This document shows, one piece after another, positions 25,814-34,770 of a stretch of 64,000 nt of DNA (position 1 is the stretch's first letter; each line of letters begins with the position of its first letter). The DNA is from Erysipelotrichaceae bacterium (GTDB lineage: Bacteria > Bacillota_I > Bacilli_A > Erysipelotrichales > Erysipelotrichaceae), in NCBI GenBank assembly GCA_030526485.1, contig JAUNCS010000006.1, positions 1-64,000 of the forward strand, written 5' to 3'. A program made the translations under genes and the position numbers. The notes beneath the pieces are model-generated. The model was not told the origin of the DNA. It ran no database searches and saw only the letters and a program-made list of their open reading frames with translations.

Positions 25814-26551
25814 CTATCTAATTGAGACATTCTCAATAAATTTTCTTGTACGCTCATTCTTTGGCGTTTCAAAGAATGACTTCGAATCAGTGTTTTCAAC
25901 GATTTTACCCTCATCCATAAAGATAATCCTGTTAGAAACATTCTTCGCAAAACTCATTTCATGAGTTACCACTACCATGGTGATACCACTGTTAGCCAGA
26001 TCCTTCATGACATTCAATACTTCATTGATCAGTTCCGGATCTAAAGCGCTTGTTGGCTCATCAAAGTAGATTACTTCTGGCTTATAAGCCAAGGCACGGG
26101 CTATAGCTACACGCTGCTGCTGGCCACCTGATAACTGACTTGGATAGCTGTCTTTCTTTAAAGCCATACCAACTTTTTCAAGTGCAGACATTGCAACATC
26201 AATAGCTTCTTCCCTGTTCATCTTGCGGGCTACTATTAAACCCTCAGTCACATTTTCCAGAACCGTCTTATTTAAGAAAAGATTATAGTTCTGAAAAACA
26301 AAGCCTGTCTTCTTTCTAAGCTCAGCGATATCCTTCTTATTCATCTTTGATAAGTCATATTCCTTGCCATCAAAGACCAAAGTTCCCTCATCTGCTTCTG
26401 CTAAGAAATTGATACATCTAAGAATTGTTGTCTTACCTGAACCTGAAGGACCAAGTATCGCAATAACATCACCCTTATTGATTTCAAAGTTTATACCCTT
26501 TAAAACTTCATGACCCTCATAGGACTTATGCAGGTTTCTTACTTCAATCAT
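25814..26551 (-). CDS. Polar amino acid ABC importer ATPase
   Basis: This 245-residue ATPase is of the GlnQ/TcyC type: Walker [10 protein letters not shown], signature [17 protein letters not shown], Walker [16 protein letters not shown]-loop VVTHEMSFA. It overlaps the permease stop by one base and precedes the binding-protein gene by 12 bases. Confidence 0.9.
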   Translation of the reverse strand: MIEVRNLHKSYEGHEVLKGINFEINKGDVIAILGPSGSGKTTILRCINFLAEADEGTLVFDGKEYDLSKMNKKDIAELRKKTGFVFQNYNLFLNKTVLENVTEGLIVARKMNREEAIDVAMSALEKVGMALKKDSYPSQLSGGQQQRVAIARALAYKPEVIYFDEPTSALDPELINEVLNVMKDLANSGITMVVVTHEMSFAKNVSNRIIFMDEGKIVENTDSKSFFETPKNERTRKFIENVSIR

Positions 26552-27222
26552 TACTTAACACCTCCATAAGTATTCAGTTTCTTTTCCACCTTCTTTTGAA
26601 TAAAAGTCACAATCGAACAGAACATCAGATAAATAAAGGCTGCTTCCAGATACAAGGCAAATGGTTGATAAACACGGCCATTGATAATCTGGGCCTGTCT
26701 AAACATTTCCACTACGGTAATAGTTGAAGCCATACTTGTTTCCTTAATTAAGGCGATAAGCGAATTCATCAATGAAGGAAAAGCTGTTCTTAAAGCCTGA
26801 GGCAGAATAATTCTAAGCATAATCTGTAAATACGACATGCCTACACAATACCCTGCTTCCAGTTGTCCACTAGGCACCGCATCAATAGAAGCACGCATCG
26901 TCTCCGCCATATAGGCACCCTCATTTAAACCAAAGACCAGAAAGGCACAAAGGTAGGCTGGCAGTTTAATACCAATTGAAGGCAGGCCATAAAAGAAGAT
27001 ATAAAGCTGAACCAGTAATGGCGTACCTCTTACTATCCAGATGTAGAATCTGGTAAGCGGCACTAAAACTTTAATCTTGCTGTGCTGTATAAATGCCACT
27101 ATCAAAGAAATCAAAAAAGCCAGGATGAACGAAACAATCGTTAAAGGAATGGTTACCTTAATACCTGGTAATAAGATTTTTAAAAAAGAATCACTTAATA
27201 CTTCAATTACGCGTTCAGACAT
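26551..27222 (-). CDS. Polar amino acid ABC importer permease
   Basis: This 223-residue HisM/TcyB-type permease has five predicted membrane helices, the conserved [20 protein letters not shown] stretch and the EAA loop [24 protein letters not shown]. The frame runs upstream to 27255, but the ATG at 27222 with AGGA six bases before it is the better start. It is first gene of the three-gene importer operon, divergent from the Rrf2 gene. Confidence 0.88.
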   Translation of the reverse strand: MSERVIEVLSDSFLKILLPGIKVTIPLTIVSFILAFLISLIVAFIQHSKIKVLVPLTRFYIWIVRGTPLLVQLYIFFYGLPSIGIKLPAYLCAFLVFGLNEGAYMAETMRASIDAVPSGQLEAGYCVGMSYLQIMLRIILPQALRTAFPSLMNSLIALIKETSMASTITVVEMFRQAQIINGRVYQPFALYLEAAFIYLMFCSIVTFIQKKVEKKLNTYGGVK

Positions 27223-27253
27223 TTTAATTCCTAGTTCCTTAATAGGCATTTGC

Positions 27254-27283
27254 ATTATAGAACCTTATATCCTAGTCGGTCAA
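27254..27283 (-). promoter_or_regulatory. Promoter of cystine-type importer
   Basis: The minus strand reads TTGACC (27278-27283), an 18-base spacer and TATAAT (27254-27259). The leader is about 25 nt. The -35 lies inside the operator-like repeat. Confidence 0.65.
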
Positions 27284-27295
27284 TAGGGATTAAGG
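27269..27295 (+). promoter_or_regulatory. Candidate Rrf2-family operator between divergent genes
   Basis: CCTA-N9-TAGG dyad (27271-27274 with 27284-27287) covers the -35 of the importer promoter and the spacer of the Rrf2 promoter. Similar sequence, in the order CCTAG, GGTCA, TAG, ATTAA, GG, recurs at 58386-58413 in front of the siroheme-reductase operon. It suggests autoregulation plus control of both sulfur units. Confidence 0.45.
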
Positions 27296-27301
27296 TATAA
27301 T
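27296..27301 (+). promoter_or_regulatory. -10 element of Rrf2 gene, leaderless geometry
   Basis: TATAAT ends 6 nt before the ATG at 27308. A GGAGG lies between them but only one base from the ATG, which is too near to work as a ribosome site. Confidence 0.5.
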
Positions 27302-27307
27302 GGAGGC

Positions 27308-27724
27308 ATGTTGATATCGTCAAAAGGAACCTATGCAATCAGAGTCTTAATTGATATGGCCACAAACAATGGAAATGAAAAAATTATTTCGATTTCCGAA
27401 ATATCTAATCGCTTAAACATTTCCCGCAAGTATCTGGAATCAATCATGACTCTTTTATCCAAGAATGGCATTATTGATGTCGCCTATGGCAAGAACGGCG
27501 GTTACCGCTTAAACAGATTACCGGAAGAATATAATCTTCTGGTTATTTTACATACTACCGAAGATGACCTGGCACCAGTACTTTGTCAAAAGAAGGATTA
27601 TGAACCCTGCACTAATAAAGAGAACTGCTCAGTTCATAAAACCTGTGAAGAACTGCACGACTTGATCAATAATTTCCTTTTGCATAAAACAATCAAAGAC
27701 TTAATGGAGAATACGTGTAAATAA
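27308..27724 (+). CDS. Rrf2-family transcriptional regulator
   Basis: This 138-residue winged-helix repressor has the typical N-terminus (ISSKGTYAIRVLIDMA), the HTH segment SISEISNRLNISRKYLESIMTLL and the wing GKNGGYRLNR. Cysteines at 93, 101, 107 and 113 lie in the region where IscR-type members bind an Fe-S cluster, so it may sense iron-sulfur or thiol status; CymR-type control of sulfur genes is the alternative. It is divergent from a cystine-type importer and coupled to an ABC-F gene by TAATG overlap. Confidence 0.85.
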   Translation: MLISSKGTYAIRVLIDMATNNGNEKIISISEISNRLNISRKYLESIMTLLSKNGIIDVAYGKNGGYRLNRLPEEYNLLVILHTTEDDLAPVLCQKKDYEPCTNKENCSVHKTCEELHDLINNFLLHKTIKDLMENTCK

Positions 27725-29445
27725 TGATTATTTCTTTAGAAGATGTATCTTACAAATATAATATTGAACCCATCCTGGACCACGCTGACTTTGTGGTCAA
27801 CGAAAAAGACAAGTGGGGTGTGGTTGGTTTAAACGGTTCGGGTAAATCAACCCTTTTAAAGCTGATGGCTGGTAAAGACAAACCTGACAGTGGTAAAGTT
27901 GTAACTTTAAACAAATATAAAATTTCCTATTGTCCGCAAAATACTGACTTCGATGAAGAATTAAGTATTAAAGAAGCAGTAGAAAAAGCCACTGAAGAAA
28001 AAGAGGCCTATCGCATTAATTCCATCTTAAATAAGCTGGGCTTCGATGACTATTCATTAAAGATTAAGACATTATCAGGTGGTCAAAAGAAAAGAGTCTC
28101 TTTAGCTATCGCTCTAATCAGAGAAGCTGATTTATATCTATTAGATGAACCAACCAATCATCTGGATCAGTCAATGATAGTCTGGCTGGAAAAATACTTA
28201 TCAAAATCATCTAAGGCTATTGTCTTGGTAACCCATGATCGATATTTCTTAAGCAGAATTACCAATCACATCGTCGAAATTGATGAGGGCAAGCTTTATA
28301 AATATGAAGGTAACTATGCCGATTATCTGGAACAGAAAGAAATACGCTATGCCAATATTGCAGCCCGTGAAGCTAAAAGGCAGAGTTTCTTAAGAACGGA
28401 AATTGAATGGATTAGAGCTGGTGCTCAAGCCCGTACCACCAAGCAAAAAGGTCGTATTAAAAGATATGAAGAGATTGCCGCTATTGAAGCTCCTAAAGTA
28501 AGAGAAACATTAGATATCAAGGCTGCTTCCTCAAGACTTGGCAAAAAGACCATTGAAATTGAACATCTATCAATGTCTTATGATGATAAGGTCTTATTCA
28601 AAGACTTCTCATATAACCTCTTAAGAAATGACCGTGTAGGTATTATTGGCGATAATGGTGCTGGTAAATCAACGCTGTTAAAAATAATCATGGGTCAGGT
28701 AAAACCCACAAGCGGCACTGTTTCCATTGGCGAAACTGTCAAGATTGGCTACTTTGCGCAAATGAACGAGGTCTTCAAGCCTGAACAAAGAGTCATCGAC
28801 TATCTAAAAGACTTTGGCGATATTATCTATACCCTGGATGGTGAGGAAATTACGGCCTCTAAAATGCTGGAAAGATTCCTCTTCTTTAAAGAAGACCAGT
28901 ATAAGCCCATCAGCAAGTGCTCTGGTGGTGAAAAAAGAAGACTATATCTTTGTTCAATCTTAATGCAGGCCCCAAATATCTTACTTTTGGATGAACCTAC
29001 CAATGATTTGGATACCGAGACATTAGGTATATTAGAAGATTATCTTGAAGACTTTAAGGGTGCGGTGCTGACTGTATCCCATGACCGTTACTTCTTGGAT
29101 AAGGTATGTAATCACTTATTTGTTTTTGAAGGTGAGACTATCAAATTGGATAACCGAAACTATTCCGATTATCTGGAAGCCAAGTTAAATGAAAGCACAG
29201 TTAAAGAAGAAGTAAAAGTTAATACCAAGGTTCATACAACTAAGCTTTCTTATAACGAGAAAAGGCTGCTGGAAGAACTGGATAAAAAGATTCCGGTTAT
29301 GGAAGAAAACATCAAAGTCTTAGAAGGCAAGTTAAATAACACTTCTAACTTTGAAGAGATCAGAAGTATCTCTGATGAATTAAATAAACTCAATAATGAA
29401 TATGAAGAAGTCCTGGAAAAATGGATGGAACTATCAGAAAAATAG
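27724..29445 (+). CDS. ABC-F ATPase (ribosome-associated)
   Basis: This 573-residue cytoplasmic ABC-F protein has two ATPase domains and no membrane part. Domain 1: Walker A GLNGSGKST, signature LSGGQKKRVSLAIAL, DEPTNHLD. Domain 2: GDNGAGKST, CSGGEKRRLYL, DEPTNDLD. The charged linker KRQSFLRTEIEWIRAGAQARTTKQKGRIKR between them is of the YdiF/Uup kind, and the C-terminal region is coiled coil. It may relieve stalled ribosomes or antibiotic blockage. It is coupled to the Rrf2 gene. Confidence 0.9.
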   Translation: MIISLEDVSYKYNIEPILDHADFVVNEKDKWGVVGLNGSGKSTLLKLMAGKDKPDSGKVVTLNKYKISYCPQNTDFDEELSIKEAVEKATEEKEAYRINSILNKLGFDDYSLKIKTLSGGQKKRVSLAIALIREADLYLLDEPTNHLDQSMIVWLEKYLSKSSKAIVLVTHDRYFLSRITNHIVEIDEGKLYKYEGNYADYLEQKEIRYANIAAREAKRQSFLRTEIEWIRAGAQARTTKQKGRIKRYEEIAAIEAPKVRETLDIKAASSRLGKKTIEIEHLSMSYDDKVLFKDFSYNLLRNDRVGIIGDNGAGKSTLLKIIMGQVKPTSGTVSIGETVKIGYFAQMNEVFKPEQRVIDYLKDFGDIIYTLDGEEITASKMLERFLFFKEDQYKPISKCSGGEKRRLYLCSILMQAPNILLLDEPTNDLDTETLGILEDYLEDFKGAVLTVSHDRYFLDKVCNHLFVFEGETIKLDNRNYSDYLEAKLNESTVKEEVKVNTKVHTTKLSYNEKRLLEELDKKIPVMEENIKVLEGKLNNTSNFEEIRSISDELNKLNNEYEEVLEKWMELSEK

Positions 29446-29472
29446 AACTGTTAAAAACAGCTCTATTTTTTT
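29444..29472. terminator. Convergent terminator after ABC-F
   Basis: Imperfect stem AGAACTGTT / AACAGCTCT with a T-run on the plus strand. It overlaps the patatin stop codon; the reverse strand also shows a T-rich tail. Confidence 0.75.
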
Positions 29473-30311
29473 AGATATTCTTTTAAATCATCAAGACAAT
29501 TCGAGGCTGTCTCTCTGCCCATATCATAAGCCGCCTGCAGTCTTTCGGGATCACTCTCTAAAGAAGAGACTTCTATTGCTTTAGGTGGACGTATTACAAA
29601 GACCTCACCTTTTTCTTCTTTCCCTCTTATATAATCAAGGGTCTTGTTGTATTCAAGATGACGCTTAGCCATCGCTTCTACGAGTTTAGGATACTTCTTA
29701 TACATTATCTTGAATAAGAATAAACCAATCTGTTTCTTTTTACGATATTCTTTGGGTCTGGTTAAAACGCAAACGTTTCTATCATAGCCTTTTTCTTCCA
29801 TCGCCTTTAAAGGGATAGAATCCGAGATACCACCATCAAGATAGCCATGGTCATTGATATAAACCGTATTACTGACAAGAGGCATCGAAGCTGAAGCCTG
29901 AAACCATTTAAGATCTTTTCTACCACCATCAGCACATAAATAATAAACAGCTTCTCCTGTTTCTATATCAGTTACTGTTGAATAAAATTCCATCGGATCC
30001 TTGCGATAAGTTTCAATATCAAAGGGATCATCATGATAAGGAATTATTTCGTAGCAGAGTTCTTCATCAAAGACATCGCCAGTTTTTAACCATGACTTAA
30101 AAGAACCATAGCGATAATCACTGCAATGTTTCTTGTTGTAGCGAATAGTTCTGCCCTTTTGATGAGACTTATAGTTGCAGCCAAATACCGTACCAGCACT
30201 TACCCCAATAACTCCATCAAACTTAATATCATTTTCCATAAAGACATCCAGTACGCCAGCCGTAAACATACCGCGCATACTGCCGCCTTCAAGTATCAAT
30301 CCTTTTCTCAT
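29463..30311 (-). CDS. Patatin-like phospholipase
   Basis: This 282-residue lipid acyl hydrolase has the oxyanion block LEGGSMRGMFTAGV at residues 7-20, the serine nucleophile in GVSAGT and the Asp of the catalytic dyad in DGGISDSIP. The family is usually cytoplasmic and acts on membrane lipids or acyl esters. It overlaps the preceding HAD gene by 4 bases. Confidence 0.88.
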   Translation of the reverse strand: MRKGLILEGGSMRGMFTAGVLDVFMENDIKFDGVIGVSAGTVFGCNYKSHQKGRTIRYNKKHCSDYRYGSFKSWLKTGDVFDEELCYEIIPYHDDPFDIETYRKDPMEFYSTVTDIETGEAVYYLCADGGRKDLKWFQASASMPLVSNTVYINDHGYLDGGISDSIPLKAMEEKGYDRNVCVLTRPKEYRKKKQIGLFLFKIMYKKYPKLVEAMAKRHLEYNKTLDYIRGKEEKGEVFVIRPPKAIEVSSLESDPERLQAAYDMGRETASNCLDDLKEYLKK

Positions 30312-31030
30312 ATCTTTTCGTTTAATATATCCTCAATATATAAAGCCAAAGAATCATAGACATAAGTCGCCTTTTCCTTAACTTCTTTTAAGCCTGAACT
30401 GACACAAGCCCCCTTGTGTCTTTCGATCATTTCCAGGTCATTTAGATTATCACCAATGACATAGACCTTATCTACCCCATACTTATTCTTAATAAAGTCA
30501 CAGGTATTGGCCTTGGAAACATTGGGTGGGACTATATCTACACAGCCGCTGTTTGGGAAGGTATTCAATTTACCCTTAAACAGTTTATTTAAATCATTGG
30601 CTTCATTAAGCATTCTTTTCTTATTAAATAAGAAAGAAGTTATGGAAGTCACATCATCATATAGTTCTAAATCCTTATTCTTAAGTTTCTTGAAATAAAA
30701 CTTTAAACAATACACAAAATGGGAATTGCCATTAAAAGTTACATGTGAAGGATAGTTCTTCTTAATGAATGAATATACTTCTTTAATCACTCCCTTTTCA
30801 AAGTAAGATTCAATCACTTCATCGCCAATTTCCATCGCTGAACCCGATGCCATTAATAAGCCATCTCTTTCAATGCCTCCCATTCCTCTTCTGGCATTCT
30901 TGCCTCGTCCTGAACAGATAAAGAAAAGATTGCCGGCTTCGCGGAACTTCTTAACAGCCTCTTTATTTTCTTTTAGAATGATTCTATTTTTAGTAATTGT
31001 GTTATCAAAATCACTGACTATTATCTTCAT
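30308..31030 (-). CDS. HAD-superfamily Cof-type phosphatase
   Basis: This 240-residue hydrolase has HAD motif I SDFDNTITKN, motif II FICSGRGKN and motif IV VIGDNLNDLEMIE. The cap domain is of the Cof (C2B) type, so sugar phosphates or nucleotides are likely substrates. It is first in a two-gene unit with the patatin gene. Confidence 0.85.
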   Translation of the reverse strand: MKIIVSDFDNTITKNRIILKENKEAVKKFREAGNLFFICSGRGKNARRGMGGIERDGLLMASGSAMEIGDEVIESYFEKGVIKEVYSFIKKNYPSHVTFNGNSHFVYCLKFYFKKLKNKDLELYDDVTSITSFLFNKKRMLNEANDLNKLFKGKLNTFPNSGCVDIVPPNVSKANTCDFIKNKYGVDKVYVIGDNLNDLEMIERHKGACVSSGLKEVKEKATYVYDSLALYIEDILNEKI

Positions 31031-31038
31031 AATTAGTT

Positions 31039-31044
31039 ATTATA
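31039..31044 (-). promoter_or_regulatory. -10 element of HAD/patatin unit, leaderless geometry
   Basis: TATAAT on the minus strand lies 8 nt before the ATG at 31030. No Shine-Dalgarno is present. Confidence 0.5.
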
Positions 31045-31103
31045 TTGCCTTATATGGTCTTTTAGTAAATAATAATAAAGGATTTTGAAAAGGAAACATT
31101 ATT

Positions 31104-31448
31104 ATGCATGAATTATTTATTGAATTAATTGAACTAATTGTAACTTTGGCTGAACTTACAGCAGTAGTTATTGTCTTAATCGCTTTATTCCAGGCAATCT
31201 ATCGCCTTATCAAGGTACATAAGTTTAACTTCAAGAAGGCTCATCACGATACAACTCTTCCTTCTGGATTATCTTATGCCCTAAGCGTACTTATCATTGC
31301 CGAAATCATGGAAACTCTACTTGGTTCTGACTTTGTACACCTTGGTAAAATTGCTGCAACAGCTGGTGTTAGATTTATCTTTGTATTAATCATCATCTTC
31401 GAAAACAAGGAAGCTGAAAAACACGAAGTTGGCGAATTAAAAGACTAA
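31104..31448 (+). CDS. DUF1622 family membrane protein
   Basis: This 114-residue protein is predicted to have three hydrophobic segments: about residues 10-32, 55-70 and 84-99. The pattern matches DUF1622, a family of small integral membrane proteins of unknown role. AAGGA precedes the ATG by nine bases. Its stop overlaps the start of the next HAD gene (TAATG), so the two are co-translated. Confidence 0.75.
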   Translation: MHELFIELIELIVTLAELTAVVIVLIALFQAIYRLIKVHKFNFKKAHHDTTLPSGLSYALSVLIIAEIMETLLGSDFVHLGKIAATAGVRFIFVLIIIFENKEAEKHEVGELKD

Positions 31449-32221
31449 TGGAAAAGAAATACTTTTTCTTCGATATCGATGGTACTTTAACGGACCGTAA
31501 AACCGGTCTTATTGTCCCTAGTGCCTTAGAAGCTTTAAATAAACTTCAGGAAGCAGGTCACTTTGTGGCTATCGCGACCGGTCGTGCCTACTACAAGGCC
31601 AAGGATTTTATGAAAGACTGTGGTCTAAACAATATGGTCTGTTGTGGTGGTGGCGGTTTAGTTATAAACAATGAACTTGTTTATAATATTCCTCTTGATA
31701 TCACTCATGCCCGTGCCTTAGTAAAAGAAGCTAAAGAGTACAATGTCGGTTACTTATTACAACTGGAAGATTCCAATGAAGTCTATAGTGAAAACGACTT
31801 ATTCGTAAGACAGGTTGGCGAAAGAAAAGAACCAACAATCTATCACTACGATGAAAACCTGGACATTGATAAGATTGATACTATCTATAAGATTTATCTT
31901 TCTTGTCCACTTGAAAAAGAAAAATTATTTAAAGAATTAGGTCCCATTGGCTATATTCGCTTTATTCCTGAATATCTGATTTGCCAGTATGATGAAAAGA
32001 AACAAGGCATCTTAAATATGATGGAAAGAGTAAATGGCGACTTAAAAGATGTGGTTGTCTTTGGTGACGATACCAATGATATGGTCATGTTTGATAAGAG
32101 ATGGACCTCAATTGCCATGGGCAATGCTACTGAAGAATTAAAGAAAGCCGCAAGCTATGTAACTGATACAAATATCAATGACGGTATCTATAAAGCTTGT
32201 GAAAAATTTGGCTGGTTCTAA
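31448..32221 (+). CDS. HAD-superfamily Cof-type phosphatase
   Basis: This 257-residue protein has motif I FFDIDGTLTD, motif II VAIATGRAYYKAK and motif IV VVFGDDTNDMVMFD with the expected acidic pair. It is of the Cof/C2B cap class. It follows the DUF1622 gene with start-stop overlap and ends at a terminator. It is paralogous to the HAD gene at 30308-31030. Confidence 0.88.
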   Translation: MEKKYFFFDIDGTLTDRKTGLIVPSALEALNKLQEAGHFVAIATGRAYYKAKDFMKDCGLNNMVCCGGGGLVINNELVYNIPLDITHARALVKEAKEYNVGYLLQLEDSNEVYSENDLFVRQVGERKEPTIYHYDENLDIDKIDTIYKIYLSCPLEKEKLFKELGPIGYIRFIPEYLICQYDEKKQGILNMMERVNGDLKDVVVFGDDTNDMVMFDKRWTSIAMGNATEELKKAASYVTDTNINDGIYKACEKFGWF

Positions 32222-32242
32222 GTCTGTGAAAACAGACTTTTC
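32220..32242 (+). terminator. Terminator after HAD gene
   Basis: An 8-bp stem AAGTCTGT / ACAGACTT with GAAA loop, then TTC TT. It overlaps the HAD stop codon. Confidence 0.8.
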
Positions 32243-32259
32243 TTATACCAAAATGGGTG

Positions 32260-32265
32260 TATATT
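32260..32265 (+). promoter_or_regulatory. -10 element of MATE gene, leaderless geometry
   Basis: TATATT ends 9 nt before the ATG at 32275. No Shine-Dalgarno; a poor TTTTCT -35 lies 16 bases upstream. Confidence 0.4.
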
Positions 32266-32274
32266 AGATTAAGT

Positions 32275-33627
32275 ATGGAAAATAAAAATGATTTAGCGCA
32301 TTTTAATAGAATGACCAAAGAAAGAATACCAAAGCTTGTTATTACTCTTGGTATTCCCACAACAATTTCCATGTTGATAACAAATATCTACAATATGGCC
32401 GATACCTACTTCGTATCCCAGATATCCTTATCAGCCTCTGGAGCTACCGGTATTGTTTTCTCAGTCATGTGTATCTTACAGGCCTTTGGCTTTATGTTTG
32501 GCCATGGCGCTGGCTCTAATGTCTCAAGATCTTTAGGTGCCAAAAATAAAGAAAGAGCTTCAATGTTTGCCTCAACTTCATTTATGCTGGCCTTATTAAC
32601 CGGCTCGCTTATTGGCATCTTCGGTCTAGTCTTTATTGAACCACTGATGTTGCTGTTGGGATCAACAGAGACAATACTGCCTGAAGCTATCAAATATGCC
32701 CGCTTCATCTTTATCTCAGGACCAGCTATGACTCTGGGCTGTGTCTTAAACAATATCTTAAGATATGAAGGAAGAGCTACCTATGCCATGTTTGGCTTAA
32801 CAGCCGGTGGTATCTTGAATATGTTTATGGACCCCATTCTGATATTTGGCCTTAAATTAGGAACTACCGGAGCAGGTCTATCAACAGCTATTTCTCAATA
32901 TATCTCTTTGCTGATTCTGCTTTACCCTTATTTAAAGGGCATCAGTTCTTCTGAATTATCAATCAAAAACGTAAGTAAAGACTTTAAAGATTATAAAAAT
33001 ATTATTTATACAGGATCACCTAGTTTATTCCGTCAGAGTTTAAATTCAATTACTTCTGCTACCTTAAATATTGTAGCTAAGCCATTTGGTGATGGAGCAA
33101 TCGCTGCCATGTCAATTGTTGGACGCTGCTCAAATCTGATCTTCTCGACTGCCTTAGGTGTAGCTCAGGGCTTTCAGCCAGTGGCAGCCTTCAATTATGG
33201 TTCCAGAGACTATAAGCGTGTAAAAGAAGCAGCCAGCTTCACCATGCTGTTTGGAACAATATTAATGGTTGTAATTGGTACAGTGGTCTATTTAAATGCT
33301 CCACTTATTGTTTCAATGTTTAGAAAAGACATCGATGTTATAAGTATTGGCTCAATGGCTCTTAGATACATCTGTCTATCAATAGTTCTATTACCCTTCT
33401 CATCTATTTCCAATATGTTGTTTCAAAGCGTTGGTAAAAGTGGCAGGGCTCTATTCCTGGCAATCACTCAAAGCGGACTATTCCATATTCCATTACTGTT
33501 AATACTTCCAAGAATTCTGGGAGTTAAAGGTATTGCTCTGGCTACTCCAATCGCCTATATCTTGGCAGCTATTGTAGCTTTACCATTCACATTAAGTTTC
33601 TTTAAAGAACTTAAATATAAAAACTAA
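32275..33627 (+). CDS. MATE family efflux transporter
   Basis: This 450-residue, 12-helix MATE antiporter exports drugs or cationic metabolites using a sodium or proton gradient. The N-terminal block LVITLGIPTTISMLITNIYNMADTYFVSQI is typical, as is the mirrored second half starting SPSLFRQSLNSITSATLNIVA. The start at 32275 is chosen since the upstream ATG at 32257 overlaps the promoter. It converges on the fic gene. Confidence 0.88.
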   Translation: MENKNDLAHFNRMTKERIPKLVITLGIPTTISMLITNIYNMADTYFVSQISLSASGATGIVFSVMCILQAFGFMFGHGAGSNVSRSLGAKNKERASMFASTSFMLALLTGSLIGIFGLVFIEPLMLLLGSTETILPEAIKYARFIFISGPAMTLGCVLNNILRYEGRATYAMFGLTAGGILNMFMDPILIFGLKLGTTGAGLSTAISQYISLLILLYPYLKGISSSELSIKNVSKDFKDYKNIIYTGSPSLFRQSLNSITSATLNIVAKPFGDGAIAAMSIVGRCSNLIFSTALGVAQGFQPVAAFNYGSRDYKRVKEAASFTMLFGTILMVVIGTVVYLNAPLIVSMFRKDIDVISIGSMALRYICLSIVLLPFSSISNMLFQSVGKSGRALFLAITQSGLFHIPLLLILPRILGVKGIALATPIAYILAAIVALPFTLSFFKELKYKN

Positions 33628-33645
33628 GCGTCACGCTTAGTTTTT
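33619..33645. terminator. Bidirectional terminator
   Basis: A 12-bp perfect stem AAAAACTAAGCG with its complement and a TCA loop, flanked by A- and T-runs, serves the convergent MATE and fic genes. Confidence 0.9.
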
Positions 33646-34686
33646 CTTTACATAAAAGGTTGTTCTACCACCGCCATATTTAATTATTTTTTCATCTTTC
33701 AGCAATATCGAAAGCCCCTTTTCAACGGCACTGGCTGATAAACCAGGACAAAGCTCCATAATGTCAGATTTAGTAAATTTGCCTATTTTTCTTTCAACCG
33801 CCATTTCAACCGTTTCTTTAGCTGATGTTTTATCATTCACCAGTTCAAGGCGACTTTCAAAACCTTTATATGCCATATCAACAATAGACAGAATATATTT
33901 TATAAAAGGCAGTGGATCATCCTGATTGTCATACCAGCCCACCTGACTTTCAGCTAAAGCGTCATAATATAAATCTTTAATAGGAGCGATAATTGCCTCT
34001 AAAGAAATATATCTTCCAATAAAGTATCCGCTTCTATATAGAAGTAAGGTCGTCAACAAGCGACTCATACGTCCATTACCATCTCTAAAAGGATGTATAC
34101 ACAAAAAATCATGAATAAAGACTGGAATCAGAATAAGTGGATCTATCTCACCTTCTTTAATCATCTTGTTATATTGATTACATATTTCTTCAATGGCTGC
34201 AGGTGTTTCAAAAGGGCTTAAAGGCGTAAATATCGTAGTCGCTTCCCCATTTTCATCTATACCCTGTATATAGTTTTGAGTATTCTTAAACATTCCCCCA
34301 AAGCTTGCATTGCTTACATGCGAAAACATTATTTTATGTAACTGTAAGATATAACCTGGTGTTAATGAAATATATTCAAAACTGTCATGAATCACATTTA
34401 AGGCATCTCTGTAGCCCGAAATTTCTTCTTCATTTCTATTTTTAGGAGTGGTTTTTTGTCTAATTAGCTGTTTTAATCTTGTCTCTGTCGTTCTTATTCC
34501 TTCAATCGCATTACTGGCATCAACGCTTTGAATCTTCGCAATTTCCACAAGTCTTTCCAGTTCCTGTGGTTTTTTAGAAAGATACGCTTCACACCTCCCT
34601 TTAGCTTCATGAATGTTGTTTAAAAGCCGAACCATTTTTAAATCAAAACTTAATTCTTTTAAGCTTTCATAATTGAAGTTTCTCAT
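33637..34686 (-). CDS. Fic-domain AMPylator with winged-helix tail
   Basis: This 349-residue Fic protein has the active-site motif HPFRDGNGR, which uses ATP to modify proteins (usually AMPylation). An N-terminal inhibitory-helix motif SNAIEG fits the [S/T]xxxE[G/N] self-inhibition pattern of class II Fic proteins. The last 70 residues (FTKSDIMELCPGLSASAVEKGLSILL...IIKYGG) look like a winged-helix domain. AGGAGG precedes the ATG. Target unknown; the tail and nearby repeats suggest self-regulation. Confidence 0.88.
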   Translation of the reverse strand: MRNFNYESLKELSFDLKMVRLLNNIHEAKGRCEAYLSKKPQELERLVEIAKIQSVDASNAIEGIRTTETRLKQLIRQKTTPKNRNEEEISGYRDALNVIHDSFEYISLTPGYILQLHKIMFSHVSNASFGGMFKNTQNYIQGIDENGEATTIFTPLSPFETPAAIEEICNQYNKMIKEGEIDPLILIPVFIHDFLCIHPFRDGNGRMSRLLTTLLLYRSGYFIGRYISLEAIIAPIKDLYYDALAESQVGWYDNQDDPLPFIKYILSIVDMAYKGFESRLELVNDKTSAKETVEMAVERKIGKFTKSDIMELCPGLSASAVEKGLSILLKDEKIIKYGGGRTTFYVKKN

Positions 34687-34700
34687 AAAAACCCTCCTTT

Positions 34701-34748
34701 TCTCGTATAATTATACCTATTTTACGAGATTAGATAAATATTACGAGA
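34701..34748 (-). promoter_or_regulatory. Three TCTCGTA-type repeats around fic promoter
   Basis: TCTCGTA on the plus strand at 34701-34707 and its reverse complement TACGAGA at 34723-34729 and 34742-34748 surround the fic -10 (TATAAT, 34710-34715 minus). They look like operator half-sites 22 and 19 bases apart. Binding by the Fic winged-helix domain is inference. Confidence 0.45.
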
Positions 34749-34770
34749 AAAAAGAGCCTATATCAGGCTC
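34748..34770 (-). terminator. Terminator of azlCD
   Basis: The minus strand reads GAGCCT, a 5-nt loop and AGGCTC followed by six T. It overlaps the azlD stop codon. Confidence 0.85.

Noticed and set aside
27302-27306. GGAGG as ribosome site of the Rrf2 gene
   Set aside because: It is only one base from the ATG, too close for use, and the -10 ends immediately before it.
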